The notes beneath the pieces were generated by a model that saw only the letters and a program-made list of their open reading frames with translations, was not told the DNA's origin and did not search any database. From positions 10,602,001-10,666,000 of the forward strand of contig NC_092801.1 in the NCBI RefSeq assembly GCF_918797505.1: 64,000 nt of DNA, given 5' to 3'. This document shows, one piece after another, positions 54,433-64,000 of this stretch (position 1 is its first letter; every line of letters starts with the position of its first letter). Position numbers and translations under genes: made by a program. Source of the stretch: Bemisia tabaci (Eukaryota; Arthropoda; Insecta; Hemiptera; Aleyrodidae).

Positions 54433-55197
54433 AAAGATGCGTAGTTCATAATTGCAACGTTTCAAAATCTCCATTTTTCCTGTAACTTTTACGAGTTAAA
54501 AAAACCCTAAAACAGTCATAGTTTATTGTAATAGAGTGCGAAATTTGTGAACAATCACGTAAAATTAGGCGAGAGAGCGAAATTTTTAAAGTTTTTCGCC
54601 CGAAGAAAATTCTGCAGAGTATTGGCCTCTCGGTTTTTTTCTCTTTTCTTACGAATTTGTTTACAGTGCCTCTTTTCTTTTTTATGACATGTAGAGAAAT
54701 TCAAAATTGTTCTTAGTTCTCGCAAAAATATCAAAATGTGTTTAATAATAGAACAATGTATACAATCAGTGAACAATGTAGAACGATTTCTATACTGGAT
54801 GAATGTAACATTCTTTTGTGCTTCAACTCTCAAGTTTGTTTCATATTATGCAGATGGGTACTATAGTATATTTGCAAAATCTTATTTTTTTTTATATAAA
54901 AAAGCAAGTGACGCGAGGAAATCTATCTTATTTTGACTCGGATGAATGATTTCACTGACCTTACGACTACCTTGACCTTACCACCTTAGTATGAGCAGAC
55001 CTCCCACTCTCCTACAGAACAAACATTTAATCCATTTGGTTCATCCCGTAAAATCCCAATGTTTCCTCTCCAGAGAAAATCGTTGATGCTGTCCCGGATT
55101 GACCTCAGATTTCGTCCAGTTAAATGACCTCTTCGCAGTTCCAACAACGATGACCGATATAATCGCGAGTTTCCTTCGAGATCAATGTTTTCCTCCT
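54433..55197. other. No feature recognised
   Basis: Upstream of the regucalcin-like gene, so it may hold its promoter. No TATA box/initiator pair was convincing. Frames are short and unrelated to known families. Confidence 0.4.
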
Positions 55198-55333
55198 TTC
55201 AATTGGACGTATTTCAGCCAGACGGAACTTTGTGCATTATAAAGTGAGCCTTGTCATGCATATATTTTTGTGGGTCTCAGGGCTCATGTCTTAATGCTTA
55301 TAGTTCCGTTTGGCAGAAATACGTCCAATTGAA
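55198..55333. mobile_element. Short MITE with TTCAATTGGACGTATTTC ends
   Basis: 136 bp with about 35-bp terminal inverted repeats: TTCAATTGGACGTATTTCAG against GCAGAAATACGTCCAATTGAA-type mirror text, plus GACGGAACTT / AGTTCCGTT. Non-coding. Confidence 0.78.
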
Positions 55334-55574
55334 CGTCATTAGATAGAAATAATCCATCTGCACCACGAAACTAAGAGAAACATCCCATCCTCACTTTTTT
55401 CTGCCCAAGAGGATACGCGTTTCTTGAAATCTTCCAGTAAAAATGTATCACTCCTACGTAATTGCGTCCAATTTTTCATAGCGGATTTATGACTGTGACA
55501 TTATTTTCATCTGCCGTTCATTGTCGTCGAAGTGTACTTTAATGAGACCTTCCAGCTTCACACTCCGATGAACC

Positions 55575-55731
55575 CAGTGGAGACGTGAACGATTATCGAT
55601 ATTCCCCCATTTAAAGCTATGGTGAAGAATCGATTATTGGAGTGTTCGTTGTGAACACCTCGTAATCGATCCTTTTCCATAGGTTTAAATGGCACATCAA
55701 TCGATAAATCGCAAAATACGCCAGGCCACTG
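55575..55731. mobile_element. Hairpin MITE, family P3 (copy 2)
   Basis: 157 bp, same architecture as 54270-54432 (GTGTTCGTTGTGAACACC centre, ATCGATAT arms). Flanks GATGAACC and GATGAATT may be an 8-bp duplication with two changes. Confidence 0.75.
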
Positions 55732-55818
55732 GATGAATTTTGTGCGGTCCACCGAGATTGACGAACGAAAACATCCGCTCACACCGCTTTGTGAATCGTT
55801 GAAAGTCGAGGAAAAACT

Positions 55819-56185
55819 GGTATCCTAAGGAAGAACGCCGTATGAACCTTCGAACGTTGCCATGTTTCCTTTAATAAAACCTTAATTTACTGGGAAAATC
55901 TTGAATTTTTCCCTCGATTTTTTCCGACAATTTTGTCCTCAATTTTGTATAAAATGTCTGGAAATTTCGAGGAAAAATACGCATAATCGTTCCCAAAAAT
56001 ACATTTTTTATCTGGTACAATTTGGCAACTCTGCCGTGCTAAGGAAGAACGCCTTGTGAGCCTTCAGCCGTTACCACATTTCCTTCAATGAAACCTTAAT
56101 TCACTGGGAAAATCTTGAATTTTTCCCTCAATTTTTTCAGACAATTTTGTCCGCAATTTTGTATAAAATGTCTGCAAATTTGAAA
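55819..56185 (+). repeat. Direct tandem duplication, 217-bp period
   Basis: CTAAGGAAGAACGCC ... CTGGGAAAATCTTGAATTTT ... TTTTGTATAAAATGTCTG occurs twice (55825-55970 and 56039-56185) with several substitutions. Non-coding. Confidence 0.8.
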
Positions 56186-56879
56186 CTGCGATTTTCTGAC
56201 TAACTGACCTATTATCAGTATGATGACGAACTACACTAGCATGATCAATTCATTACGTTGCTTCAATCTTGTAGTTTTCCCAAGAGTCTCACCTTAAAGA
56301 ATGTGTCCATACTGACAAGAAGCTGCGATCACGGATGTAGTTTTTTCTCGCCATCGGAACACTTACTAGAGACCACAATTATTCATTGGCTAGAAATCAG
56401 CCATCTGCACTGTAAAATAGATCATAAATGAAAGTAATTTATAAGTAATAGGTCAATAACTTGAATATCTCGCCTAATTTGCAACTCCTCACTTTGTAAA
56501 TTGGGTTTGAAAGAGAATGTTTTGTTTCTAGGAGAAAACTGTGCATGCGAGAAACTGTTAAACCAATGATAAAATATTTTCATTTTCCCATGAAAGAATA
56601 TTTGGTAATCTCTCGTTTACCACTTACTGTAATTTTAATTGAAACGCTCGTGCGTTGAAATTTTTAGATTTACTAGACCAGAGTATCACTTATCACTTTT
56701 TAGGTACTGGCCTACACCCATATGAACACGATTCAATTGCTAGAGCAACCCATCGATCCATTGTCCACTTACCCAAGAAACTCAAGTTCCAGGCTGCGTT
56801 GTTGCCTATCTACTAATTGAAGGCGCGCCTCTTATTGAAATTCGTTGCAATTTTTCTTTTTTAAATGCGCGAAACAAAA
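56186..56879. other. No feature recognised
   Basis: AT-rich DNA without a supported frame or repeat. Confidence 0.4.
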
Positions 56880-58150
56880 TTTTTTCATTATTTTAAATCG
56901 GCACTAACCGACCAAATGAGGTGAAAATAAATTGCAATTTTATTGGATGAAACTGTATCTCTAGATTTTCGTCGCACTGTGCTACTTGTGAAAACAAATA
57001 TTGCACGATAGGTCAGTTACGCTGGTCATAGAATCGTATTTTGATGCTTGATTCTTGTAGATCAGCTAAAAATAAAAATATCTGTCAAAACAGCAACTTC
57101 CTGCGTTAAATACCAACCAAGATATCGCCCTTTGAAAAGTCGGGTTTTTGACGTCATCCGCCGTGGAAGTGACACCCTTGGTTTTTTCCACCCAGCTTTC
57201 ATCAGTCGGTGTGACGCACATTTGCAGTGGTTCCTCAACGTTAAACTCGGATGAAAGCAAGGTGGAAGAACGCTGTTTCAGCGGATAACGCTATAAATCG
57301 AATTTTTCAAAGCGTGATATCTGGGTTAATGTTGAACGTGGAAAGTTGATGTTCGGACAGACCTCGTTATTTATAGCTGATGTACAGGAGAATCAAGCCT
57401 CAAAACACAATTCTGTGACCAGCGCAACTGACCCATTATCACGACGCCTGTTGAGACCTATAAAATATTTTGCAACGTTCCTTAAAAAGCGGGCACTAGG
57501 AAGAGTATAAATGAAATACGTACATTTGTCTCTAAAGGAGCCCTTCTTTACTTGGAAACCACTTTTTATTTGCCTGCACGCGGCTTCACTGCAACTGTGA
57601 AATCAGCGAGCATCAAATGACTGTGCGTTTTATATGCGTTCCTCTCATTTTCATCCGACTTCGCAATGAAAAGAGTCAGAATTTGTAGGAATTTTCCTTT
57701 AGTTTGGTCCATCAGCTGCGAATACAGCAGATGGTCTCTGCACTGACACTATTAAAGCTTACTTTTCCCCAATTGTAGCGAACAATTCTTTTGTGCGAGC
57801 TTTGTAAGTTCCAATTGCCTCAACAGGCCGATTATTGAAAGTTTAAAGCAGTCTGACAAGACATCGATTTGCGATATATTGCGTGGTTAGGATTGGGCTA
57901 TGTCTTGTCGTGTCGGGCTGACATAGTTTCAATAATCGGGCTGCAGGTGTGCACAGACGATTTTGATAAGAAGTTTTTGCGCCCGAACAATTAGCGCTAC
58001 GCCCAGCCGCCGATTTTAAGTATTTCAGAGAGCCTGTCAACATTTAGCCGTTTTAAGGAAACGTAAAGTTTCGGTCAAGTACCTACGTTTGTTCTGAACA
58101 AAACCTCAGGAAGAGGCGATCTTCCAGTAAAAGTTAAAGCCAGGCTCGGA
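56880..58150 (+). repeat. Dispersed repeat family R1, copy 2
   Basis: Same block order as 6640-8150 but without the internal duplication. A small inverted repeat (about 57820-57945: GCCGATTATTGAAAGTTTAA against its partner near TTTCAATAATCGG) is inserted here and absent from copy 1. Confidence 0.65.
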
Positions 58151-59332
58151 CTGGCCATTAGGCCGATCTGCCATTGGCAGATACGCCCCCTTGGCGCGAC
58201 AAAAACGCGCCTCTCTGACAGATAGTTAAATAAGAAGAGGAAAAAAATTACGACCGAGAATATACGCGAAAAATGTCTTAAATGAACGGGAGAAGAGAGA
58301 CTAAGGAGTAAAGAAGGTGCTTTTACGCGTGATAGTGGTGAATAGAGAACTACTTTCTGCAGCGTAAATAATTTTCTGTGAAATTTTCACCTTTTTGTCG
58401 ATATACAGGCGCTTTATCATCCCCTCCTTCATTCAATTCCCTTAGAAGCTATGGTCGGTTCGATTTTTACACATACGCACCCTTTAAAGACATCTTGAGA
58501 GACCTTTAAATATATTTCCTAATTTTCAAAATGTCTATTGATTTGGACATACCTTCGGCTTTCTCGGGCAAACTTAACCTTAAGTTATCTCGAAATTCAA
58601 AAATAAGAGACATCTAAAGTGTAAACGCGATACAACTATTTGCGCAAGATGGATGTCCACATTGCATATGAAAAATGTAAGACGCGATGGCATGAGTCGG
58701 GAACTCGCAATGCTCTGCTCTATGCTACTAGTTTAAAGCACCATTACGAATAAGACAAACGCAAACAAGCACAATATGGAAATAAAGCGAGGGAAAGGAT
58801 GCGCGGTTACGACGGCGCAGAGATACAACTATTCGTACTTGACGGACGTCTGTGCTGCATCTGAAAAATTGAAGGCGCGATGACGCGAAGCGTGAGCTCT
58901 CAATGCTCTGCTACGTACTGTCAATGAGGTTTCGCTCAGATTCAGGAGAAAAGTTGAAAAAGAGGCCCGAATACGTCTTTCCTGTTTTCAGCTGTGTTGA
59001 TACTCGTTCTTTCTTCTTTTTTTCAGCTTATTATCTGATTCTCTTTTAGGATGGATTTGCAGACCTACGTCTTAAGCTCGTGTAAATCGCAGCTTGGGCT
59101 CGGTTCTTTTCAAAATAATGGTGCTTGGATGCGTATATGGTGGCTTTAGTTTTTTATGTTTTCGTTAATTTCAGAAGTCTGACGATTACTTCGATACGTT
59201 CAATTTTGCAATTTTTACTCTGTACGATTCATAAACTTTGGGCCTGAAAATAGCGTAAACTTCTGCTGCTTTGCCAAAATGTTCTGAACCCCTCTCCATG
59301 TAGGAGATGCCCTACCAGGAAATATAACAATG
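58151..59332. repeat. Mostly unassigned; two-unit tandem repeat at 58629-58930
   Basis: GATACAACTATT(T/C)GCG-type blocks at 58629 and 58822 (193 bp apart), each followed by GCGATG.C.. and CAATGCTCTGCT, relate to the array after R1 copy 1. Nothing is recognised in the rest. Confidence 0.5.
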
Positions 59333-62227
59333 CGCCCTAGGGTGGGACTTATTTTTTTAAATCGACAAAACCAAATGTTGCACGGTCTTAAATGGTTCTA
59401 TGTGATAAAAAAACACGGTAGCCAAGAGGATATTGAGAAAAAAAATTTTTAGCCCGGCGCGCACAGGGCCTAAACATCGAGATTTTTTTGGTTTTTTAGG
59501 CATTTTCGCCGTATATTTTTGATATTTTTGCCAGCAACACAGATTTGACGCTAGATGTCCAAAAATTGGTAAAAACCTAGCACATACCTTGCAGATTAAG
59601 GGAAAATTTTTGTTTTTCTCCTAGGTCACTTTCACTTTGCTTGGTAATGCCGAAACTCTCCGCTCGGCAGCTCTAAAAATCGAAATTTCGCCGTTTTTTA
59701 ACGTATAATGAACTTTTTGAGCAACCTATAATGGTAGTAAAAATCCGAAAATTTGTGGAAAGGAAGTCCATACCATCAGTATGGAAGGGCAAATGTCAGA
59801 AAACTCCTAGGTCTTTCATTTTCTGCCAAGCTATGCATACAATGTTGGAAAACCCGTCAAAAATAGCTCAATTTTGACCGTTTTTTCGCGTTCGAAAATT
59901 TATTGGACGCCCTGTAATGACAATGAAGGTCCGAAATTTTGTGGAAAGTAAGTTCATACCATTTGTATGGAATAAAAAATTTTACTTGGTTCCTCCGTCT
60001 TATATTCTTCGCCCTGCGATACCCGAAATGGCAGCGAAAACGTCAAAAATACCTCAAATTGGCCGTTTTTGGAGAATTTTTTTGAACTCCTTGCAGTGGC
60101 AGTGGAGGTCCAAAAATTTGTACAAAGTAAGTTCATATCATCCGCAAGGAATAAAAAAATCTACTTGGTTCCTATGTCTTACATTTCTCGTTGTGCGGTG
60201 CCCGCAATCACTTCGAAAACGTCAAAAACACCTCAATTCGGCCGTTTCTTCAATGGCGAAATTTATTAGACACCCTGTAATGACTCTGGAAGTTCGAAAA
60301 TTGGGGGAAAGCAAGTCCGTACCACTAGTATGGAAGGGCAAATTTCAAAAGATCCATAGATGTTTGATTGTTTGTCGCACGGTGTCTTCAGATACACAAA
60401 TAAGTGAAAAATACCTCCATTTTGACCGGTCTTTCGCCATCAAAATTTCATAGACACCCTGTAATGACAGTGGAGGTCGAAAACTTTGCTGAAAGAAAGT
60501 TCATTCCATCTTCATGCAATAAAAAATTCTGCTTCGTTCCTATGTTATGCATTCCTCGTTGTGCGGTGCCCGCAATCGTATCGGAAACTCAAGTGTACCC
60601 GAATTCGGCCAATTTTCCGTGTGAAAAATTTTTTGGCACCCTGTATGATCACGTGCGCAATCTATGAACGTAAGTGTACCAATGGCAATACCATTACTTT
60701 TGAGACACCCTGTACTGACAATGGAAGTCCGAAGCTATGTAAGAAGCTAGTGTTGAAAGAAAGCAATCGATTTTAGGTATTTTTGAAGTGTTCGCCTCAC
60801 TTTAGGGCGTCTAACGACAACAATAAAAAATGCAAGGGTCTTAGAAAAATTGCCGTTCCTTAGTGATGTACAACGTATATTTGCTTGCACTTATAAGAGT
60901 CCCCGATTTCATGACAGGGTGCCAAAAAATTTTTTCACACGGAAAATTGGCCGAATTCGGGTACACTTGACGTTTCCGATACGATTGCGGGCACCGCACA
61001 ACGAGGAATGCATAACATAGGAACGAAGCAGAATTTTTTATTGCATGAAGATGGAATGAACTTACTTTCAGCAAAGTTTTCGACCTCCACTGTCATTACA
61101 GGGTGTCTATGAAATTTTGATGGCGAAAGACCGGTCAAAATGGAGGTATTTTTCACTTATTTGTGTATCTGAAGACACCGTGCGACAAACAATCAAACAT
61201 CTATGGATCTTTTGAAATTTGCCCTTCCATACTAGTGGTACGGACTTGCTTTCCCCCAATTTTCGAACTTCCAGAGTCATTACAGGGTGTCTAATAAATT
61301 TCGCCATTGAAGAAACGGCCGAATTGAGGTATTTTTGACGTTTTCGAAGTGATTGCGGGCACCGCACAACGAGGAATGTAAGACATAGGAACCAAGTAGA
61401 TTTTTTTATTCCTTGCGGATGGTATGAACTTACTTTGTACAAATTTTTGGACCTCCACTGCCACTGCAAGGTGTTCAAAAAAATTCTCCAAAAACGGCCA
61501 ATTTGAGGTATTTTTGACGTTTTCGCTGCCATTTCGGGTATCGCAGGGCGAAGAATATAAGACGGAGGAACCAAGTAAAATTTTTTATTCCATACAAATG
61601 GTATGAACTTACTTTCCACAAAATTTCGGACCTTCATTGTCATTACAGGGCGTCCAATAAATTTTCGAACGCGAAAAAACGGTCAAAATTGAGCTATTTT
61701 TGACGGGTTTTCCAACATTGTATGCATAGCTTGGCAGAAAATGAAAGACCTAGGAGTTTTCTGACATTTGCCCTTCCATACTGATGGTATGGACTTGCTT
61801 TCCACAAATTTTCGGATTTTTACTACCATTATAGGTTGCTCAAAAAGTTCATTATACGTTAAAAAACGGCGAAATTTCGATTTTTAGAGCTGCCGAGCGG
61901 AGAGTTTCGGCATTACCAAGCGAAGTGAAAGTGACCTAGGAGAAAAACAAAAATTTTCCCTTAATCTGCAAGGTATGTGCTAGGTTTTTACCAATTTTTG
62001 GACATCTAGCGTCAAATCTGTGTTGCTGGCAAAAATATCAAAAATATACGGCGAAAATGCCTAAAAAACCAAAAAAATCTCGATGTTTAGGCCCTGTGCG
62101 CGCCGGGTTAAACATTTTTTTTCTCAAAATCCTCTTGGCTACCGTGTTTTTTTATCACATAGAACCATTTAAGACCATGCAACATTTGGTTTTGTCGATT
62201 TAAAAAAATAAGTCCCACCCTAACGCC
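59333..62227. repeat. Giant palindrome D (2.9 kb foldback-like element)
   Basis: Mirrored coordinates sum to about 121560. Ends are GCGCCCTAGGGTGGGACTTA and its mirror TAAGTCCCACCCTAACGCC. Each arm (about 1.3 kb) is an array of degenerate monomers of about 183 bp, with CACCCTGTAATGAC-like words at 59717, 59909, 60088, 60271, 60456 and 60639 (spacings 179-192). The read-through peptides repeat (ESKFIPFVWNKKFYLVP-type) only because the DNA repeats. The spacer is about 60650-60910. No transposase is present. Confidence 0.88.
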
Positions 62228-63026
62228 CCTTTAACCAGCCAAGAGTCTACGCCCTCAGATGCAAGCCACTAGCCAGTCAAGCCAGTGCAAAGTTAATTTA
62301 AGAATCAAGATTTCTGGAAGTGCGTAAACTTATTTGACGTGGACTCTAGCTGTAAATGCGATGCGACCAAAACAGTTTGGTGCTATGAAGATTGAAAAGC
62401 TAGGAGAGTTTATAGAATTGACCGTTTAGGAAGATTTTAGGCAGAGCTAGGGTTTTCCCCCTTTTTGATAGAGCACATTAAGGGAAATTAAAAAGTAGCT
62501 ACTTTTGATCTTAAAAACTTCTTCAAATTTTCAACTTGAAGTCCAATTACCCAAAAAATGATCGAGGTGATACGGGATTTTTTGCTCACCTCATGGGGAT
62601 TTCTATGAAACATGTAAAGAGCTGTTTACTTCGTTTATTTTTTTACCATTATAAGACGTGAAGTTCCTTATCAATCTGGCAATTTTGTACCCTAAATATG
62701 ACGGATTAGAATTTTATGTAGCTTTTTCTGGCGACATTATTTTTCCAACTGCTGACTTTAACCCTCTATTAACTCGCGTTCGACAAAAACGAAACTATCT
62801 CAATTTATCACGCATTTTTTCTCAATAATTTGCGATAAATCGCCGTCGATAGAAACGCGATTTTATTGACATTCATGCGATGAAATCGCAACTTTTTATC
62901 TGATAATATTGCAATGGTCGACGTCGAAAGAATCACGATACATTCTCCGATCACATCGCAATATATCGACATCACTCTTACTCGAATTGTACTAGTTGGA
63001 CTGCCTTTAAAAAAAGAAGTTAGTTC
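62228..63026. other. No gene; CGATA-rich stretch 62810-62990
   Basis: AT-rich. 62810-62990 is dense in TCGCGAT, ATCGCAA and ATATCG words and ends TCACTCTTACTCG, like 38985-39300. Confidence 0.45.
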
Positions 63027-63221
63027 GGAATAAAACCATGCCAATTTTCGTTAGATTAAAACATATACTGGTTGTTTTCTCGAGACATGAGTAATATGGA
63101 GTTTAAGTGCTATCAATTAGTGACAATGAATAAGTCGCAGATTTTAACAGCAAAAAGGCAAATTTCTTGGTATCTTTTCTCTGAATTCTAGTGAAGTTTC
63201 AAGTGTGTCTCCGTCCGCACT

Positions 63222-63540
63222 ATTACGGAGAAAAAAACTTCGTGCGTGGGACCCGAAGTTGAGGTCATATGGATCTCTGAAGTTTTCTGACCACTTATCT
63301 GAAAACTTAGGTCGAGCTGCCGAAGTTCGGGTCAGACATCTGAAATACTTCGATATATACTAGTTCTATATATAGTTCGGGTCAGACATCGAGGCGCTTC
63401 GGTATATATCGAAGTATTTCAGATGTCTGACCCGAACTTCGGCAGCTCGACCTCAAGTATTTAAAACGTAATCCGAAAACTTCAGAGATCCATATGACCT
63501 TAACTTCGGGTCCCACCCACGAAGCTTTTTTCTCCGTGAT
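63222..63540. mobile_element. Palindromic MITE (319 bp)
   Basis: ATTACGGAGAAAAAAACTTC ... GAAGCTTTTTTCTCCGTGAT ends; arms GGGACCCGAAGTTGAGGTCA with mirror and ATCTGAAATACTTCGATATA with mirror. Non-coding; it separates the two direct repeats at 63027 and 63570. Confidence 0.8.
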
Positions 63541-63631
63541 GGGCGGCCTATAAATCAGGAATTTACTTTGGAATGAAACAATGAAAAATTTCAGTTTAAA
63601 TACAATTTTTAATACAATTTACTGTTTGTTT

Positions 63632-63637
63632 TTTATT
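63632..63637 (-). promoter_or_regulatory. Possible polyadenylation signal of the right-edge gene
   Basis: AATAAA on the minus strand about 150 nt after the stop codon. Confidence 0.4.
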
Positions 63638-63787
63638 CAAGACACGAGTAATGTGGAGAATTACTGCTAACAATTCGTGACATTGAATAAGACGGATATT
63701 TGGGCAGCCAAAAAGGCGCCAAGACAAGTTCAGGCGTAAAATCGAACCAGCTAATGAGTAATGATCTTACTGCATGGCTCAAAGAAC

Positions 63788-64000
63788 TTAGTAATTCTTC
63801 CTAGCGGCAAGAACTGATAACAACCCCTCAACGAGATCGTCACAGCCACCATTCCCTCTGGAAGATCCACAAGCACAAGGAACGTAACCTGCTCTTCCAG
63901 AACCGTATGGACCTCTGCTACAACTTCCGCAGGAACCTCGAGGTGGTCCGGAGCTTCCGCTAGGGCAGCAGTTCCCGCTCGATCCATAGCCACATGATCC
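63788..64000 (-). CDS. C-terminal exon of a Gly/Cys/Ser-rich protein (partial)
   Basis: Open from the window edge to TAA at 63790-63788, 70 residues seen. It begins GSCGYGSSGNCCPSGSSGPP and continues with RGSCGSCSRGPYGSGRAGYV, then CACGSSRGNGGCDD and a more ordinary end (LVEGLLSVLAARKNY). GSC and SCS words resemble secreted structural, cuticular or salivary proteins, but no family can be named. The other frame through the same DNA is Ala/Val-rich and less plausible. The start lies outside the window. Confidence 0.7.
   Translation of the reverse strand, partial: GSCGYGSSGNCCPSGSSGPPRGSCGSCSRGPYGSGRAGYVPCACGSSRGNGGCDDLVEGLLSVLAARKNY

Larger units (their letters stand above)
63027..63710 (+). 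repeat. Degenerate direct repeats 63027-63165 and 63570-63710
   Basis: Both carry GGAAT(A/G)AAAC(C/A)ATG, ACTG(G/T)TTGTTTT, GACA(T/C)GAGTAAT(A/G)TGGAG, GTGACA(A/T)TGAATAAG and CAGCAAAAAGG-like text in the same order, 543 bp apart. The second lies just downstream of the right-edge gene, so this may be a duplicated 3' region. Confidence 0.6.

Noticed and set aside
59917..60453. 178-codon frame duplicated in mirror image at 61107-61643
   Set aside because: Peptide repetition follows the DNA monomers of palindrome D; no protein family fits, and the frame ends at arbitrary points of the repeat.
63751..63993. Ala/Val-rich minus-strand frame at the right edge
   Set aside because: The alternative frame has a strongly biased Gly/Cys/Ser pattern and a sensible stop, so it is the better coding candidate.

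Overview
This window looks like nuclear DNA of an arthropod. It is AT-rich, intron-containing and packed with transposable elements. A sap-feeding hemipteran such as a whitefly is my tentative guess, from recalled impressions of similar repeats and gene families; nothing in the sequence proves the species. There are no bacterial-style operons, rRNA genes or CRISPR arrays.

Three host genes can be supported, all on the minus strand. (1) A five-exon gene at 45429-54223 has clean GT-AG junctions and encodes a predicted 1000-residue protein: signal peptide, SMP-30/regucalcin-type beta-propeller, a Cys/Gly-rich module, then a very long charged tail of DRSRSSE-type 7-residue repeats. (2) An AAA-ATPase_like/PD-(D/E)XK-family gene has its main exon at 16887-18695. 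A signal-peptide exon at 36231-36302 has matching strand and intron phase and may be its first exon, across a 17.5-kb intron filled by nested transposons. (3) The last exon of a Gly/Cys/Ser-rich protein runs off the right edge (63788-64000).

The rest is mostly mobile or repeated DNA. At 20041-35145 there is a three-layer nest: a G-rich giant palindrome holds a Copia element (20355-33893, identical 206-bp LTRs, GGGGG target duplication), which holds a Gypsy element (24312-33341, identical 366-bp LTRs, AAAG duplication). The Gypsy element looks intact. It joins Gag to Pol through a UUUAAAC slippery site followed by a possible pseudoknot, and it carries an SGNH/GDSL-like domain between protease and reverse transcriptase.

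Five giant palindromes (528-6530, 11471-13250, 20041-35145, 37191-38515, 59333-62227) share one plan: two near-mirror arms around a short or medium spacer, each arm built of degenerate direct repeats of about 150-190 bp. Two give clean before/after views of insertion, because one arm was hit by a transposon while the mirror arm kept the empty site. Several share CAGGGTG-like ends. I regard this as the most likely undescribed system here: a class of foldback elements with monomer-array arms.

Smaller elements include several hairpin MITEs (two hAT-like families, one beside a splice site), three dispersed repeat families with two or three copies in the window, a tRNA-derived SINE-like sequence, a 1.1-kb tandem duplication with a conserved 78-bp palindrome, CT-rich and poly-T tracts, and an unusual number of G runs of 10 or more. 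Stretches where I see nothing are stated as such.
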